Assembly (NCBI RefSeq): GCF_015557435.1
Contig: NZ_JADNOH010000050.1
Coordinates: forward strand, 1 to 55,727
Reading direction: 5' to 3'
Length of the DNA: 55,727 nucleotides
DNA from: Collinsella aerofaciens
GTDB lineage: Bacteria; Actinomycetota; Coriobacteriia; Coriobacteriales; Coriobacteriaceae
Below the pieces are notes generated by a model. The model saw only the letters and a list, made by a program, of their open reading frames with translations. It searched no databases and had not been told where the DNA came from. A program made the translations under genes and the position numbers. Of the stretch, positions 31,505 to 40,095 are shown piece by piece. Position 1 is the first letter of the stretch. The number at the start of each line of letters is the position of its first letter.

Positions 31505-31612
31505 ATGCCATTATTGCAAGGTCTCGTTGGATTAGCCTTTATACTTGCGTTATATCTGGCACCTTTTTTAATTCTATTCTTCATTATCCGACTCTTTCTT
31601 CGGAGAAAATAG
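31505..31612 (+). CDS. 35-residue single-helix membrane peptide
   Basis: ATG with a strong GGGAGGAG RBS opens MPLLQGLVGLAFILALYL and ends FIIRLFLRRK. It is one hydrophobic helix of about 25 residues with a basic C-terminal tail (positive end predicted cytoplasmic). It follows the second precursor by 78 bases. It could be an immunity peptide, a transporter accessory or a membrane-active product. An alternative 89-residue frame over the same DNA lacks an RBS and overlaps precursor 2, so it is not favoured. Confidence 0.55.
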   Translation: MPLLQGLVGLAFILALYLAPFLILFFIIRLFLRRK

Positions 31613-31676
31613 GAGTGTCACGCAAACATTAGCGTAGCTTTCTTCCAATATGAGCCGAGCATTGGCAAGTGGAATA

Positions 31677-31721
31677 AGAAGCCCGACCGTTCGCCACATG
31701 AAAGTGATCGGACGGGCTTCT
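31677..31721 (+). terminator. Terminator of the maturase-precursor unit
   Basis: AGAAGCCCGACCG and CGGACGGGCTTCT form a 13-base stem with one mismatch, followed by CTATTT. It lies 64 bases after the small membrane peptide. Confidence 0.65.
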
Positions 31722-31815
31722 CTATTTAACCCGGGCCGCCACCCATAGCGGCTTTCCAAGCGTATTCTCAGTGCAAAGCAATCGTCAGTTTAATCCTATG
31801 CGCTGATACCGCATT

Positions 31816-32040
31816 TCATTTGTTCGGCTCGAATTCTACGGCCTGGCAACCCTCGCACTCTCCGGCAAATGGATTGAACGCGAAGGCAGAGATGATGTGT
31901 GCGTGGACATCGAGGCTGCTGTAGGCAACATACTGGGACATGGACCCCCGCTGCGCGTGGTATGCGGCCCGGCATATTCATTGCCGTCCAACCCCGTGTA
32001 GTTGCAGCAAAGGGTGGAACCTCAATGCTCAGCCCATGTT
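31816..32040 (-). pseudogene. Degraded gene remnant, family unknown
   Basis: Two minus-strand frames look like pieces of one lost protein. CCNYTGLDGNEYAGPHTTRS is in one frame, and AYHAQRGSMSQYVAYSSLD continuing to GECEGCQAVEFEPNK and a stop at 31816 is in another. No RBS or full domain is present. The rest of the 31613-32312 spacer shows no gene. Confidence 0.3.
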
Positions 32041-32312
32041 GTCCGTGGGACACGAGAATCGTAAGTACACTTTGGTGCGATTCTCACGCTGATACTGAGC
32101 CACCTGGAATAAGATACGTCGCGACAACACTTCGCTTCACCTCTGTCTCGACAAGATGACGTAGACTAAAGTCTCCTTTAGTAAGAGAACGAGAACCATA
32201 TCTGAAAGCGTTGCGATGGCGTGAAGGCACCGAGTCCGAACCGCCTGAATGCTACGTGCATCTGCATCGCCTTTTTGTTATCTCTGCCAGTTGGGTAGCA
32301 CTACACTTGTCA

Positions 32313-33965
32313 TCATTTACCCTGGTACATGCTGCCTAAATCCACTACCCCTTCTACCGCGCCGACCATCTCGTCATCGTGAGAGACAACGATGATCAGC
32401 TGGCTTTGCTTGTTGCGCTTAACATAGGCCGCAAGCTCGGCGCGGCTTACAGCGTCTAACCCAGTCGTGGGCTCGTCGAGTACCAAAACTGACGACTTGC
32501 GTGAAATCGCCGACCATAAGTACACTCGGCGCAGCTCACCGCCCGAAAGCGCGGAGCAACGTTTCCCGAGCAACTCCTTCACGCTGTTTTCCAGCGAAAG
32601 TAGGCCATCTACACCCCGGTGATAGGAAGAAAAGGGCGTGTCGAAATACTCTAACAGCTCTTTCACCGTTTCGTCCGGCGCGAAGCACGACTGTGGGCAG
32701 CACGATATCTCTCTCGCACGTATGTAATCCAAGTCGCATTCTTCGATTGGCACGCCGTTGTATTTTACTTTGCCTTTCGATGAGTATAGCCCGAGCATCA
32801 AGTAAAGAAGTGACGTCTTGCCTCTTCCGTTTTCCCCAACTATGCAATATGTACCAGGACCGGAAAACTTGAAAGAAAACCCGCCGAGGACCTCTCGGAC
32901 AGATCCGTCTGGAAGGGCAACCGAGAATTCCAAATCAGATACCGAAATGTCATTTATTTCATCGAGTTTAGCTAAATCGGTCCGATTCCACCCCGATCTC
33001 TCCTTTTCTCTCGTCGCGATAGCCGTCCTATCCCATGATGCTTTGGCATCTTGATAGGATTTGAACAATGACATCATACTTTTCAAAGTCTTAAAGAGAA
33101 CCGCGAAGTATGTACCGATGATAGTGTACTCGCCTATTGACATAGTTCCGTTAATGATTCGTACTCCGGAAACAACAAGTATCACCGCTTGAAACAACGC
33201 TGCGAAAAGACCATCGAGCGATGTCAGAGAATATGATAGCTTTCCGGAGCGCAAAACTTTGGGAAAATAGCTCTTAAACCCAGCGTCGAGCGCTTGTTCG
33301 CTCTTGCCGTACGAAGATGTCAGTTGAATGTTGAGAATCTGATTAAGCTGCGATGCAATTGCGGCGTAAAAGGCGCTGTCCGCCTCTTTCTTCTCATACG
33401 TGACCCTATACAAAAGTTTCCTCAACCCAGTAATTACACAGAAATACACGATGAGGAGAATGATGGAAAACACCGCGAGAGTTGAATCAATTGACCATAT
33501 GATAAGCAATACGATGGGAATGGCTACAATGGACAGCGGCGCACTGATAAAATTCGCCAAAACGAAGGATGAGACCACGCTGGAGTCGGAAATAATCCGT
33601 TGCGTTGTATAGGCTGGATCGATGGTCCGACTCACCAAGTAATCGTCTCTTTCAAAACGCAAGACGGCCTCCCTGAGAAGATCAAAGGAAAGTCTCGTGG
33701 TTATGCGAATGGAAAGTGTTCCTGCAAAATAAGTAAAGAGGGTGGAGAAAACTCCTATTGACGCAACCAGGAGCGCGAAGAGTACGGCGTCTCTTTCGCT
33801 GCGGTTACCGAGAAGAAAATCTAAGAATTTCCCGTTCACGTATGGCATGGCATAGGAGAGAGCGGTTCCAATCACCGTGATAGCAATGAAGACGAAAGCC
33901 CCTTTTGCTCTGATGAACCTCGAGAGAACGCATCGAATCAAGGAAGGCCCCAATCTACCCGCCAC
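32313..33965 (-). CDS. ABC exporter, fused membrane and ATPase domains
   Basis: A 550-residue half-transporter. The N-terminal about 310 residues form a six-helix exporter domain. The C-terminal ATPase has Walker A GENGRGKTSL, signature ALSGGELRR, Walker B VLVLDEPTTGLD and the H-loop VVSHDD. There is no C39 peptidase domain, so leader removal, if any, needs another protease. The start is a GTG at 33963-33965 with a poor RBS; an in-frame stop lies three codons upstream. It converges on the maturase-precursor unit and shares its AT-rich codons, so export of the modified peptides is the likely role. It could also give self-protection. Confidence 0.85.
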   Translation of the reverse strand: MAGRLGPSLIRCVLSRFIRAKGAFVFIAITVIGTALSYAMPYVNGKFLDFLLGNRSERDAVLFALLVASIGVFSTLFTYFAGTLSIRITTRLSFDLLREAVLRFERDDYLVSRTIDPAYTTQRIISDSSVVSSFVLANFISAPLSIVAIPIVLLIIWSIDSTLAVFSIILLIVYFCVITGLRKLLYRVTYEKKEADSAFYAAIASQLNQILNIQLTSSYGKSEQALDAGFKSYFPKVLRSGKLSYSLTSLDGLFAALFQAVILVVSGVRIINGTMSIGEYTIIGTYFAVLFKTLKSMMSLFKSYQDAKASWDRTAIATREKERSGWNRTDLAKLDEINDISVSDLEFSVALPDGSVREVLGGFSFKFSGPGTYCIVGENGRGKTSLLYLMLGLYSSKGKVKYNGVPIEECDLDYIRAREISCCPQSCFAPDETVKELLEYFDTPFSSYHRGVDGLLSLENSVKELLGKRCSALSGGELRRVYLWSAISRKSSVLVLDEPTTGLDAVSRAELAAYVKRNKQSQLIIVVSHDDEMVGAVEGVVDLGSMYQGK

Positions 33966-34280
33966 AAAACATCAATCACTGATACCTTACACCTCAACAC
34001 AACAGGAGCGAAGATTTGCCAATGAGACTGCTTTAAGATTGCCTTGGGCCAATACGATCTCAAGCTCTTCCTACAAGAGAGTCGGAATCGGACATCTCCT
34101 CCGACGAACCTGGCAATCGGGCGGTTGAAATATCTTTTTCAACCGCCCGATTGCCACAATAGATTTGAGCATCCGCCCACAAACGTCCGCGTTTTATACC
34201 CATCAAATCCTTTGCCTTTTGTCGTCTAGACTAGAAAAATCGCTCGAAATAACGCAACCGGCCTGCTCGCTTGAAGAAAC
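33966..34280. other. Intergenic region with a perfect 20-bp inverted repeat
   Basis: Arms at 34111-34130 and 34137-34156 (TGGCAATCGGGCGGTTGAAA and its exact reverse complement) enclose a six-base loop. No T-run follows on either strand. The rest of the spacer upstream of the ABC exporter shows no gene. Confidence 0.65.
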
Positions 34281-35115
34281 CTAAGCCCGTAACGTAGATG
34301 TGCAAACTTCCGAAACGCCTTGCGCGGCATAGTGCGTATAAACTTCGTCAACCGCCTCAGAAATATCTGAGTATCGCGCCGGGTCAAAAGCATACGATGT
34401 CGCAGCTATACCCTGCACCCATTCGGAACGCGGATTAATTGAATAGCCACATAGCATCATCATACATGCATCTAGACCTGATTTCCCAAGTATCCGACGT
34501 ATTGATGAGAGCATCGCGGGTCGCCCCTGCACCATCGTCGTCACCCCTATTAGCAGTATTTACCGTTTTTCTCTAAATGCGTATCGCCACCCTTAAGAAT
34601 ACGAAGTGTTTTATCCAGACCCGATTGTCCTCCATCTCAAACGAAGGGATAAGGAATCTCATCCGGAATCGGCAGTAACGGAGGATTCACAACGACAAGC
34701 GAAAAACATGAGTCATCTCTCAGAGGGGAGTAAAGGCTCCCCTCAAGCACCCTAGTTTCGTCATCCAAAGAGTTGATGGCAGTGTTTTTCTTACAAAGGT
34801 CGACAACAAAAGGGTTGATTTCTACAGATGTTACATCCATGCCACAGTTGGTAAGTATCAGGCCCTGTATTCTGGGGCCAGAACACAAATCGAGAGCCTT
34901 CCGTGCGCTCTGCGGTGTAAGGCGCCAATCTCAGCAAATCTGTCCCACAATACTGCGCTGAAGAACAAGACGGAACCCCTGAGCCAAACTCCCCTATACC
35001 TTATTAAGGCTAAGACAGGCAAGTTCACGCACCCGGCATATTCCAGAATAACATCCTATTGTTTTAGATGCTCTACAAGCATGAACAGCCGCGAATCGGA
35101 AAGATCTTCTAGTTT
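34281..35115 (-). pseudogene. Decayed SAM-dependent methyltransferase
   Basis: Pieces in shifting frames reconstruct one class I methyltransferase. LEDLSDSRLFMLVEHLKQ ends in a stop. Then come DVILEYAGCVNLPVLALIRY and RGVWLRGSVLFFSAVLWDRF; a frameshift before RKALDLCSGPRIQGLI (motif I); VTSVEINPF; VVVNPPLLPIPDEIPYPFV with TGA where Gly is expected; then DGGQSGLDKTLRILKGG. A further shift leads to SSIRRILGKSGLDACMMML up to the stop at 34281. The 5' end is cut where repeat copy B begins (35125). It shows that the island has been decaying, or that this gene is not needed. Confidence 0.75.
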
Positions 35116-35124
35116 CGCCCCGAC

Positions 35125-35663
35125 TGACCGCCAAGGGCCAAAATGGCCCCTCCATCCCCGGGCGACTGGCTCTGGCGCGCCGAGGAGTGTCCCCAAGTGC
35201 CGGCAGAAAAGAAACGTCCCTATCTGCCGGCTAGAGGGCACCGAAGAGAATGGCGTAGGTAGTGGATTCGCCGAGCTTGAGCTCGTCGCCGGGATTGAGT
35301 TGGGCGGAACGGCCGGGCTCGACCTGAATGCAGACGCGCGTGGCCCCGTTTACCACCACGGTTCCGTTGGTGGACGACAAGTCCTCGACGTGCCAGATAT
35401 TTTGAGCATCGCACCAGATATGGGCATGGCGGGCCGAGACATCGTCGCCGACGTCGGTAATATCGCCCTCACCAGTGGCCAGTGCGCCAATCTCAACACC
35501 CTGCTCACTCGGCTGAATCCAGCGCGGGGCGCTCACGACAAAACTGTTTTGCACGCGCAGCAAGCCCAAGGGGTGCGCCGGGGCGGGTTCGCGTTCGCCC
35601 GCGGTCATCGACATGCCAAGCGAACGCGGCGTGGATGTTCCTCCGTCACAGGTCGCGTGCGCG
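35125..35663. repeat. Direct-repeat copy B, right border of the island
   Basis: This is the parental copy of the segment at 28389-28920. It covers the 3' part of the intact FHA gene and about 106 bases beyond its stop, including the GTGTCCCCAAGTGCCGGCAG module. The abrupt change from methyltransferase remnant to repeat at about 35115-35125 marks the junction. Confidence 0.85.
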
Positions 35664-36169
35664 TAGTCGATGGCATAGTTCACCGAGGACCGCACATCCG
35701 CCGAACAGCCGACAGCGACAAACAGCACCAGCACGGCCTCGGCGCGCTCGGCGGGCATGAGTTCCGCCGCCTGGGACAGGCGATCGAGCGCGTTGCGATA
35801 GAGATTCGTGTCCTGGTGGCACTCTTCGAGCGCGCGTACCATCGGTTCACCTGCAGGACCGCACACCATATTGATCACAGCCGTGGAGTCCATGGGATTG
35901 CGCTGGCGCAGGGCCAGTTGCGACATAATACGCGCAGCCGAGGTACCGTATTCGGCAAAGTAGCGCTGCTGAAGCGTGCCGACCGGCGCGCGAACGATAA
36001 AGCGGGAAACCCAAGAGCGATCGGCGGCTCGGCTCTGCGGGCTGCGGCCGTCGGCGAGCGGACGGGACGAAAGCACCAAGCCGCACAGCTCGATATGGCT
36101 CAGATGCGCTGCGCGCTTAAAGATGTCAAACATGGCCCCGCATGGGGCGAGCTCAACTTGAGATGCCAT
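35231..36169 (-). CDS. FHA-domain protein of a kinase operon
   Basis: A 312-residue cytosolic protein. Residues 1-170 have no family I recognise. The C-terminal FHA domain binds phosphothreonine: GALATGEGDI, VSARHAHIWCD, VEDLSSTNGTVVVNGA, GDELKLGE. It starts 3 bases after the stop of the Ser/Thr kinase at 36173, so the two are translationally linked and it is probably a substrate or reader of that kinase. Its 3' third is duplicated at 28389-28920. Confidence 0.85.
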   Translation of the reverse strand: MASQVELAPCGAMFDIFKRAAHLSHIELCGLVLSSRPLADGRSPQSRAADRSWVSRFIVRAPVGTLQQRYFAEYGTSAARIMSQLALRQRNPMDSTAVINMVCGPAGEPMVRALEECHQDTNLYRNALDRLSQAAELMPAERAEAVLVLFVAVGCSADVRSSVNYAIDYAHATCDGGTSTPRSLGMSMTAGEREPAPAHPLGLLRVQNSFVVSAPRWIQPSEQGVEIGALATGEGDITDVGDDVSARHAHIWCDAQNIWHVEDLSSTNGTVVVNGATRVCIQVEPGRSAQLNPGDELKLGESTTYAILFGAL

Positions 36170-36172
36170 GAC

Positions 36173-38017
36173 CTAGGCCTCCTTGGTCGTAGAAATAGAA
36201 TCGGACGATACTTCGACAGGTCCGCCAAAAGTACGGACAGCTGCGGCTCCACCGGCAAGCGGAGTCGCCATCTGGGCTTTTGTGCGTCGCGGTGCCGAAA
36301 CGGGAAGTTCAAAGGCAAAGCCCATCGCAAGCAAAAACCACGTAAGCGTATAGGTTGCAACCAGAGCGGCAACAAGGCCGCCCATCACGGCGCGTTGGGA
36401 AAATACGCTACATGCAGCCACAACCAGCACCGGAACCTCGCAGGCAGAAAGCGCAAGCACACCCTGCAGGAAGCCCGAGCGCCGATCGCGCGCAAGTGCC
36501 CCCGCGGCAACGCCGGCTATGCCTGGCAGCGCCAACGCCAGTGCGGCAATAATACCCGGTAGCGACCCAGACCACACGAGCGATCCCAAAGTCGCCGTCA
36601 CGCGAGCGCCCGACGCCAGCAGCGCGGCCGAAACCACGACCACAGCCCAAACCACGCCACAGACGACCGTCGCGCCGACCATCAGCGCGCGACGAACCGC
36701 GCGGCCAGACGCATCCATGGGGCACGGCGTGAGCGGCTCGCCGCGAAGCGAACGACCGACATTTTGCGCATAGTGGTCACAAAACGCCGAGAGCGCCGCC
36801 TCGACCGCCGCCGGCTCGGGACGATCTTTTTGATGGCTGGACAGACAGGCCATCACCACGTCGAACAGCTGGGCATCGACAAACGCCAGCGCATCGCGTA
36901 GCTCTTCGGAATCCGGCTCAAGCCCTAGCTGCTGGGCCTGCTCGGCCGCGGCGAGCGCCACATCGGGCTCACGACGAAGCAGCTGAGTCAAATCACAACC
37001 GGGCGCATGGGCACCAATGGGATAGTCGGGCCGCGTGTCCATCTTGAGACGGTAGGGGCTCGCGATGTCGCGCGTCTTTTTGCGCGAACCCGAGGTGCCC
37101 GAAGTGCTCGGCGCGGCTTCGTATGGCGCGACGCCGGCAATGAGCTCGTAAACCGTGCTTGCCGCGGCATAGACGCCAATCGCCGGCGACATACGCAAAG
37201 CGCGCAGATCGGGAATATCGTCGGTGAGCATCTCGGGTGGGGCATAGGCAACCGTCGCGCGACGCAGCGTGGCATAGCGCTCCGTAAACGACGCCTTGCC
37301 GCCGGTACCGGCCACGGCCGACGCAGGATCGAGCGCCAGCGACGAGCCAAAGTCGATCAGGCACAGGTCAAAGGTGCCCTCGGCAAGCTGCCGGTCAAGC
37401 GGTAAACGCGCCGTACGCACCATAATATTAGCGGGCGAGATATCGCGATGGACAAAGCCCTCCCCCACCAGGCTCATGCGGCAGAGCAAGTCGAACAGGT
37501 CGCGCCCCAAGCGCGCCGCCACAAGCGGCGATAGGCGGCCGGCATCGTCCACGGCAAAGCGCGAGCGCAAGCGGGCGAGCGTCTCGCCCTCGACCCATTC
37601 CATGACAATTGCAGGCACACCGTCAACCTCGCCCCAGCCATAGAGGCGGGGAAAGCCCTTAAGGCCCGAAAGGGCGCGATGGCATTCATATTCCTCGCGA
37701 AATGCCGCTTTGAACTTGGCGACCAGCGCCTCATGGGCGGCATCGTCGTCAAACTCATCGCGCGTCGGCAAGATGAGCTGTTTGAGTGCTACGGCCTCGC
37801 CTTGGGCGTTGACGGCACGCGTCACGCGGCCGATACCGCCACGGCGCATGGTGGCATCGTCGGCAAACAGTATCGTAAAACGACGCAGATAGGCAGGCAG
37901 TTCGTCCTGACCGAGCGCAATGGCCGGCTCAAACCCGTCGACACGCGCCAGGCGCAGGCCGACCATGGGATCGCGACCGAGCGATTGTGGTGTGGTGGAT
38001 GCAAGATCGGTCATCAT
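36173..38017 (-). CDS. Membrane Ser/Thr protein kinase
   Basis: A 614-residue Hanks-type kinase. It has a divergent glycine loop (RRGGIGRVTRA), the ATP lysine in VALKQLILP, the catalytic loop VHRDISPANIMV and metal-binding IDFGSSL. A long insert with low-complexity STSGTSGSRKK follows the activation segment. The C-terminal about 190 residues hold four to five hydrophobic helices and a short cytosolic tail, with no extracellular sensor. Its first codons overlap the stop of the upstream gene at 38014-38017. Coupled membrane protein-kinase-FHA order suggests a dedicated circuit separate from the pknB operon at 45-55 kb. Confidence 0.87.
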   Translation of the reverse strand: MMTDLASTTPQSLGRDPMVGLRLARVDGFEPAIALGQDELPAYLRRFTILFADDATMRRGGIGRVTRAVNAQGEAVALKQLILPTRDEFDDDAAHEALVAKFKAAFREEYECHRALSGLKGFPRLYGWGEVDGVPAIVMEWVEGETLARLRSRFAVDDAGRLSPLVAARLGRDLFDLLCRMSLVGEGFVHRDISPANIMVRTARLPLDRQLAEGTFDLCLIDFGSSLALDPASAVAGTGGKASFTERYATLRRATVAYAPPEMLTDDIPDLRALRMSPAIGVYAAASTVYELIAGVAPYEAAPSTSGTSGSRKKTRDIASPYRLKMDTRPDYPIGAHAPGCDLTQLLRREPDVALAAAEQAQQLGLEPDSEELRDALAFVDAQLFDVVMACLSSHQKDRPEPAAVEAALSAFCDHYAQNVGRSLRGEPLTPCPMDASGRAVRRALMVGATVVCGVVWAVVVVSAALLASGARVTATLGSLVWSGSLPGIIAALALALPGIAGVAAGALARDRRSGFLQGVLALSACEVPVLVVAACSVFSQRAVMGGLVAALVATYTLTWFLLAMGFAFELPVSAPRRTKAQMATPLAGGAAAVRTFGGPVEVSSDSISTTKEA

Positions 38018-38919
38018 AGGGCAAGCGCCGCCACGTTATTGTTGAAGTTACCGAGCGCGACGTCATCATCGCCGTAATGGCCGACCCATTGACATAGGTT
38101 GGTGTAACAGCCCCACAGATTGGCATACTGCTGATACCACTTTGACCGGGGCGAGAATGTCTGACGACCGAACTCGGCTCGAATGACAAACATCTCCCCG
38201 ACCAAGCTGTCGCACGGCCTGGGATCTCCCGTAGAGTTATAGGTCGAGACCACGTCATTGGCACGAGAAACATAGCCGTCGAGCATGTTGTACTTGGTCA
38301 CAAGCCAACTGTGAATGCTCTCTTCCTCAGCAGCGGAAAGGCCACCGGAGTTTGCATCGTTGTCAGCGTTGCCGCCCGTCGAGCCGCCGTTTCCAGACCC
38401 TCCGGCAGAGGAACCCGACCCAGAGCCGCCGCCCGAACTCGACGAATCCGAGCCGGAGCCAGAAGTATCCGAGCTACCGGGCTTTCCGGACTGCTGGGCG
38501 TCCTGCTCCTTCTGCCGCTCGACCTTATTCACCGTTGCCGCCACGCTATTGTTGGACAACCGATCGATGATCTTGGTGTTGGTGAGCACGATGGTTTTGC
38601 CATTGGCAAGCGTGACTTCGTTGTCCGGGGCCTCGGCGCCGTCCGCGTCGTCGGCGCCAAACACAATATGCGCGACCACACTTGCCCAAGCATATCCAGT
38701 CGTGGTGCCCAGATCACTTTTGACCTCATGCCCTACGCGCGGTTCGCATGCGGCATGTGCCTGTATCATGGACGGCACGGTCATGCCATAGGCAGAAACG
38801 CCAGCTATGACCAGCACCAGCGAGCACGACAGCAGCGCGTACGCCCGAGGCGCCAAGCCCAGTCGGCGTCGCATGCGCACCGCGGCGCCGCGCTTTGTCT
38901 GAGTGCCACCGGGCCGCAT
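38014..38919 (-). CDS. Secreted/membrane-anchored protein with Ser/Gly linker
   Basis: A 301-residue protein. It has a basic N terminus, one hydrophobic segment (YALLSCSLVLVIAGVSAYGM) acting as anchor or signal, an extracellular domain, a long Ser/Gly linker (GSGSDSSSSGGGSGSGSSAG) and a C-terminal helical domain with four cysteines. GGAGGAGA six bases before the ATG at 38917-38919 decides the start; an in-frame ATG at 38976 lies across the terminator hairpin and has no RBS. It overlaps the kinase gene and may be its sensor or substrate. No named family was recognised. Confidence 0.75.
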   Translation of the reverse strand: MRPGGTQTKRGAAVRMRRRLGLAPRAYALLSCSLVLVIAGVSAYGMTVPSMIQAHAACEPRVGHEVKSDLGTTTGYAWASVVAHIVFGADDADGAEAPDNEVTLANGKTIVLTNTKIIDRLSNNSVAATVNKVERQKEQDAQQSGKPGSSDTSGSGSDSSSSGGGSGSGSSAGGSGNGGSTGGNADNDANSGGLSAAEEESIHSWLVTKYNMLDGYVSRANDVVSTYNSTGDPRPCDSLVGEMFVIRAEFGRQTFSPRSKWYQQYANLWGCYTNLCQWVGHYGDDDVALGNFNNNVAALAL

Positions 38920-38934
38920 GCGTTCTCCTCCAAC

Positions 38935-38959
38935 AAAAACACGCCGCTCGGGAGCGGCG
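38935..38959 (-). terminator. Terminator directly upstream of the kinase-operon RBS (possible attenuator)
   Basis: CGCCGCTC and GAGCGGCG arms followed on the minus strand by GTGTTTTTG end a few bases before the GGAGGAGA of the gene at 38919. A possible promoter (TTGCGC, 17-base gap, GATACA) lies just upstream at about 38990-39020. Transcripts of this operon would therefore cross the hairpin. Confidence 0.6.
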
Positions 38960-39164
38960 CATTCATTCGAATCCATATTTGAGTGTATCAGCGAACCCAA
39001 AAGGTTGCGCAACGAATGGGCAAATTAAGGATGCGAGTGGAAGCATCCATGCGATAAGCGGATACAAAGCATCTTTGTTGCACAACAAACTTACAGTCGC
39101 ACGGGGAAATTATGACTACCCCGTGCGTCGCGAGGAAAACATACGGCAGGAGCAGGCTCGCCAC

Positions 39165-39761
39165 CTAAATCGTGCGACGGGCCTCGATGGCGCGCCCAAG
39201 CGTAAGCTCGTCGGCATACTCCAGGTCGCCGCCCACGGGCAGGCCGCTCGCCAGACGCGACACCTCAACGCCCAGCGGCTTGATAGTGCGAGCCAGGTAG
39301 CTCGCCGTGGTCTCGCCCTCAATATTGGGGTTGGTGGCGATGATGACCTCGTGGATGTCCTCGTGGCCCAAGCGTGCCAGCAGCTCGCGAATGTGCAGCT
39401 GCTCGGGGCCAATCTTGTCCATGGGACTGATCACGCCGCCCAGCACATGGTACAGGCCATGGTAGCTGCCCGTGCGCTCGATTGCCTGGACGTCGCGCGG
39501 CTCGCCCACCACGCAAATGCGAGTGGTGTCGCGCATCGAATCCTGGCAGATGGAGCACTCGTCGGCCGTGGCGTAGTTAAAGCAGCGGCTGCAAAAGTGA
39601 ACCTCCTGCTTAACCTCCAGGATGGCCTCGGCCAGGCGGCGCGCCTCCTCGGCGTCAGCCTCCAACAGGTAATAGGCGATGCGCTGAGCCGACTTAGGGC
39701 CAATGCCCGGCAGGCGACCCAGCTCATCGAGCAATTTTTGCAGGCTATGGTTGGCACTCAT
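39165..39761 (-). CDS. recR: Recombination protein RecR
   Basis: A 198-residue standard-length RecR. It has an N-terminal helix-hairpin-helix ([20 protein letters not shown]), a four-cysteine zinc motif ([19 protein letters not shown]), a Toprim domain ([33 protein letters not shown]) and a C-terminal Walker-like [16 protein letters not shown]. With RecF/RecO it loads RecA at gaps. It follows ybaB by 13 bases, the conserved dnaX-ybaB-recR order. Confidence 0.96.
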   Translation of the reverse strand: MSANHSLQKLLDELGRLPGIGPKSAQRIAYYLLEADAEEARRLAEAILEVKQEVHFCSRCFNYATADECSICQDSMRDTTRICVVGEPRDVQAIERTGSYHGLYHVLGGVISPMDKIGPEQLHIRELLARLGHEDIHEVIIATNPNIEGETTASYLARTIKPLGVEVSRLASGLPVGGDLEYADELTLGRAIEARRTI

Positions 39762-39774
39762 ATATATGCGCGTC

Positions 39775-40095
39775 TTAGAACGGCATGCCCGGGATGTTGA
39801 GGCCGCCGGTGATGGCGCCCATCTGCTTGTTGGCGAGCTCGTTGACGCCGCGAACGGCCTCGTTGACGGCAGCCATAATCATGTCCTGCAGCATATCGAC
39901 GTCCTCGGGATCGAGGGCATCGGGATCGATGGTGAGGTTGACGAGTTCCATCTCGCCGTTAACGGTCACCTTGACCATACCGCCGCCGGCAGAGGCATCG
40001 ACGGTCTGGGACTTGAGGTTCTCCTGCGCGGCGGCAAGCTGCTCCTGCATCTTGCGGGCCTGCTTCATCATCTGCTGCATGTTCATACCGGCCAT
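39775..40095 (-). CDS. ybaB: YbaB/EbfC nucleoid-associated protein
   Basis: A 106-residue DNA-binding dimer protein. It begins [20 protein letters not shown], then has the family strands [19 protein letters not shown] and a C-terminal helix ending [10 protein letters not shown]. It sits directly upstream of recR as in most bacteria. The link to dnaX is interrupted here by about 1.4 kb carrying three small genes. Confidence 0.94.
   Translation of the reverse strand: MAGMNMQQMMKQARKMQEQLAAAQENLKSQTVDASAGGGMVKVTVNGEMELVNLTIDPDALDPEDVDMLQDMIMAAVNEAVRGVNELANKQMGAITGGLNIPGMPF

Noticed and set aside
31266-31535. 89-codon plus-strand frame overlapping precursor 2 and the membrane peptide
   Set aside because: No RBS; overlaps two better supported small genes in other frames.
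32313-33965. Peptidase-containing bacteriocin ABC transporter
   Set aside because: The protein begins with the membrane domain; no C39 peptidase domain is present at its N terminus.
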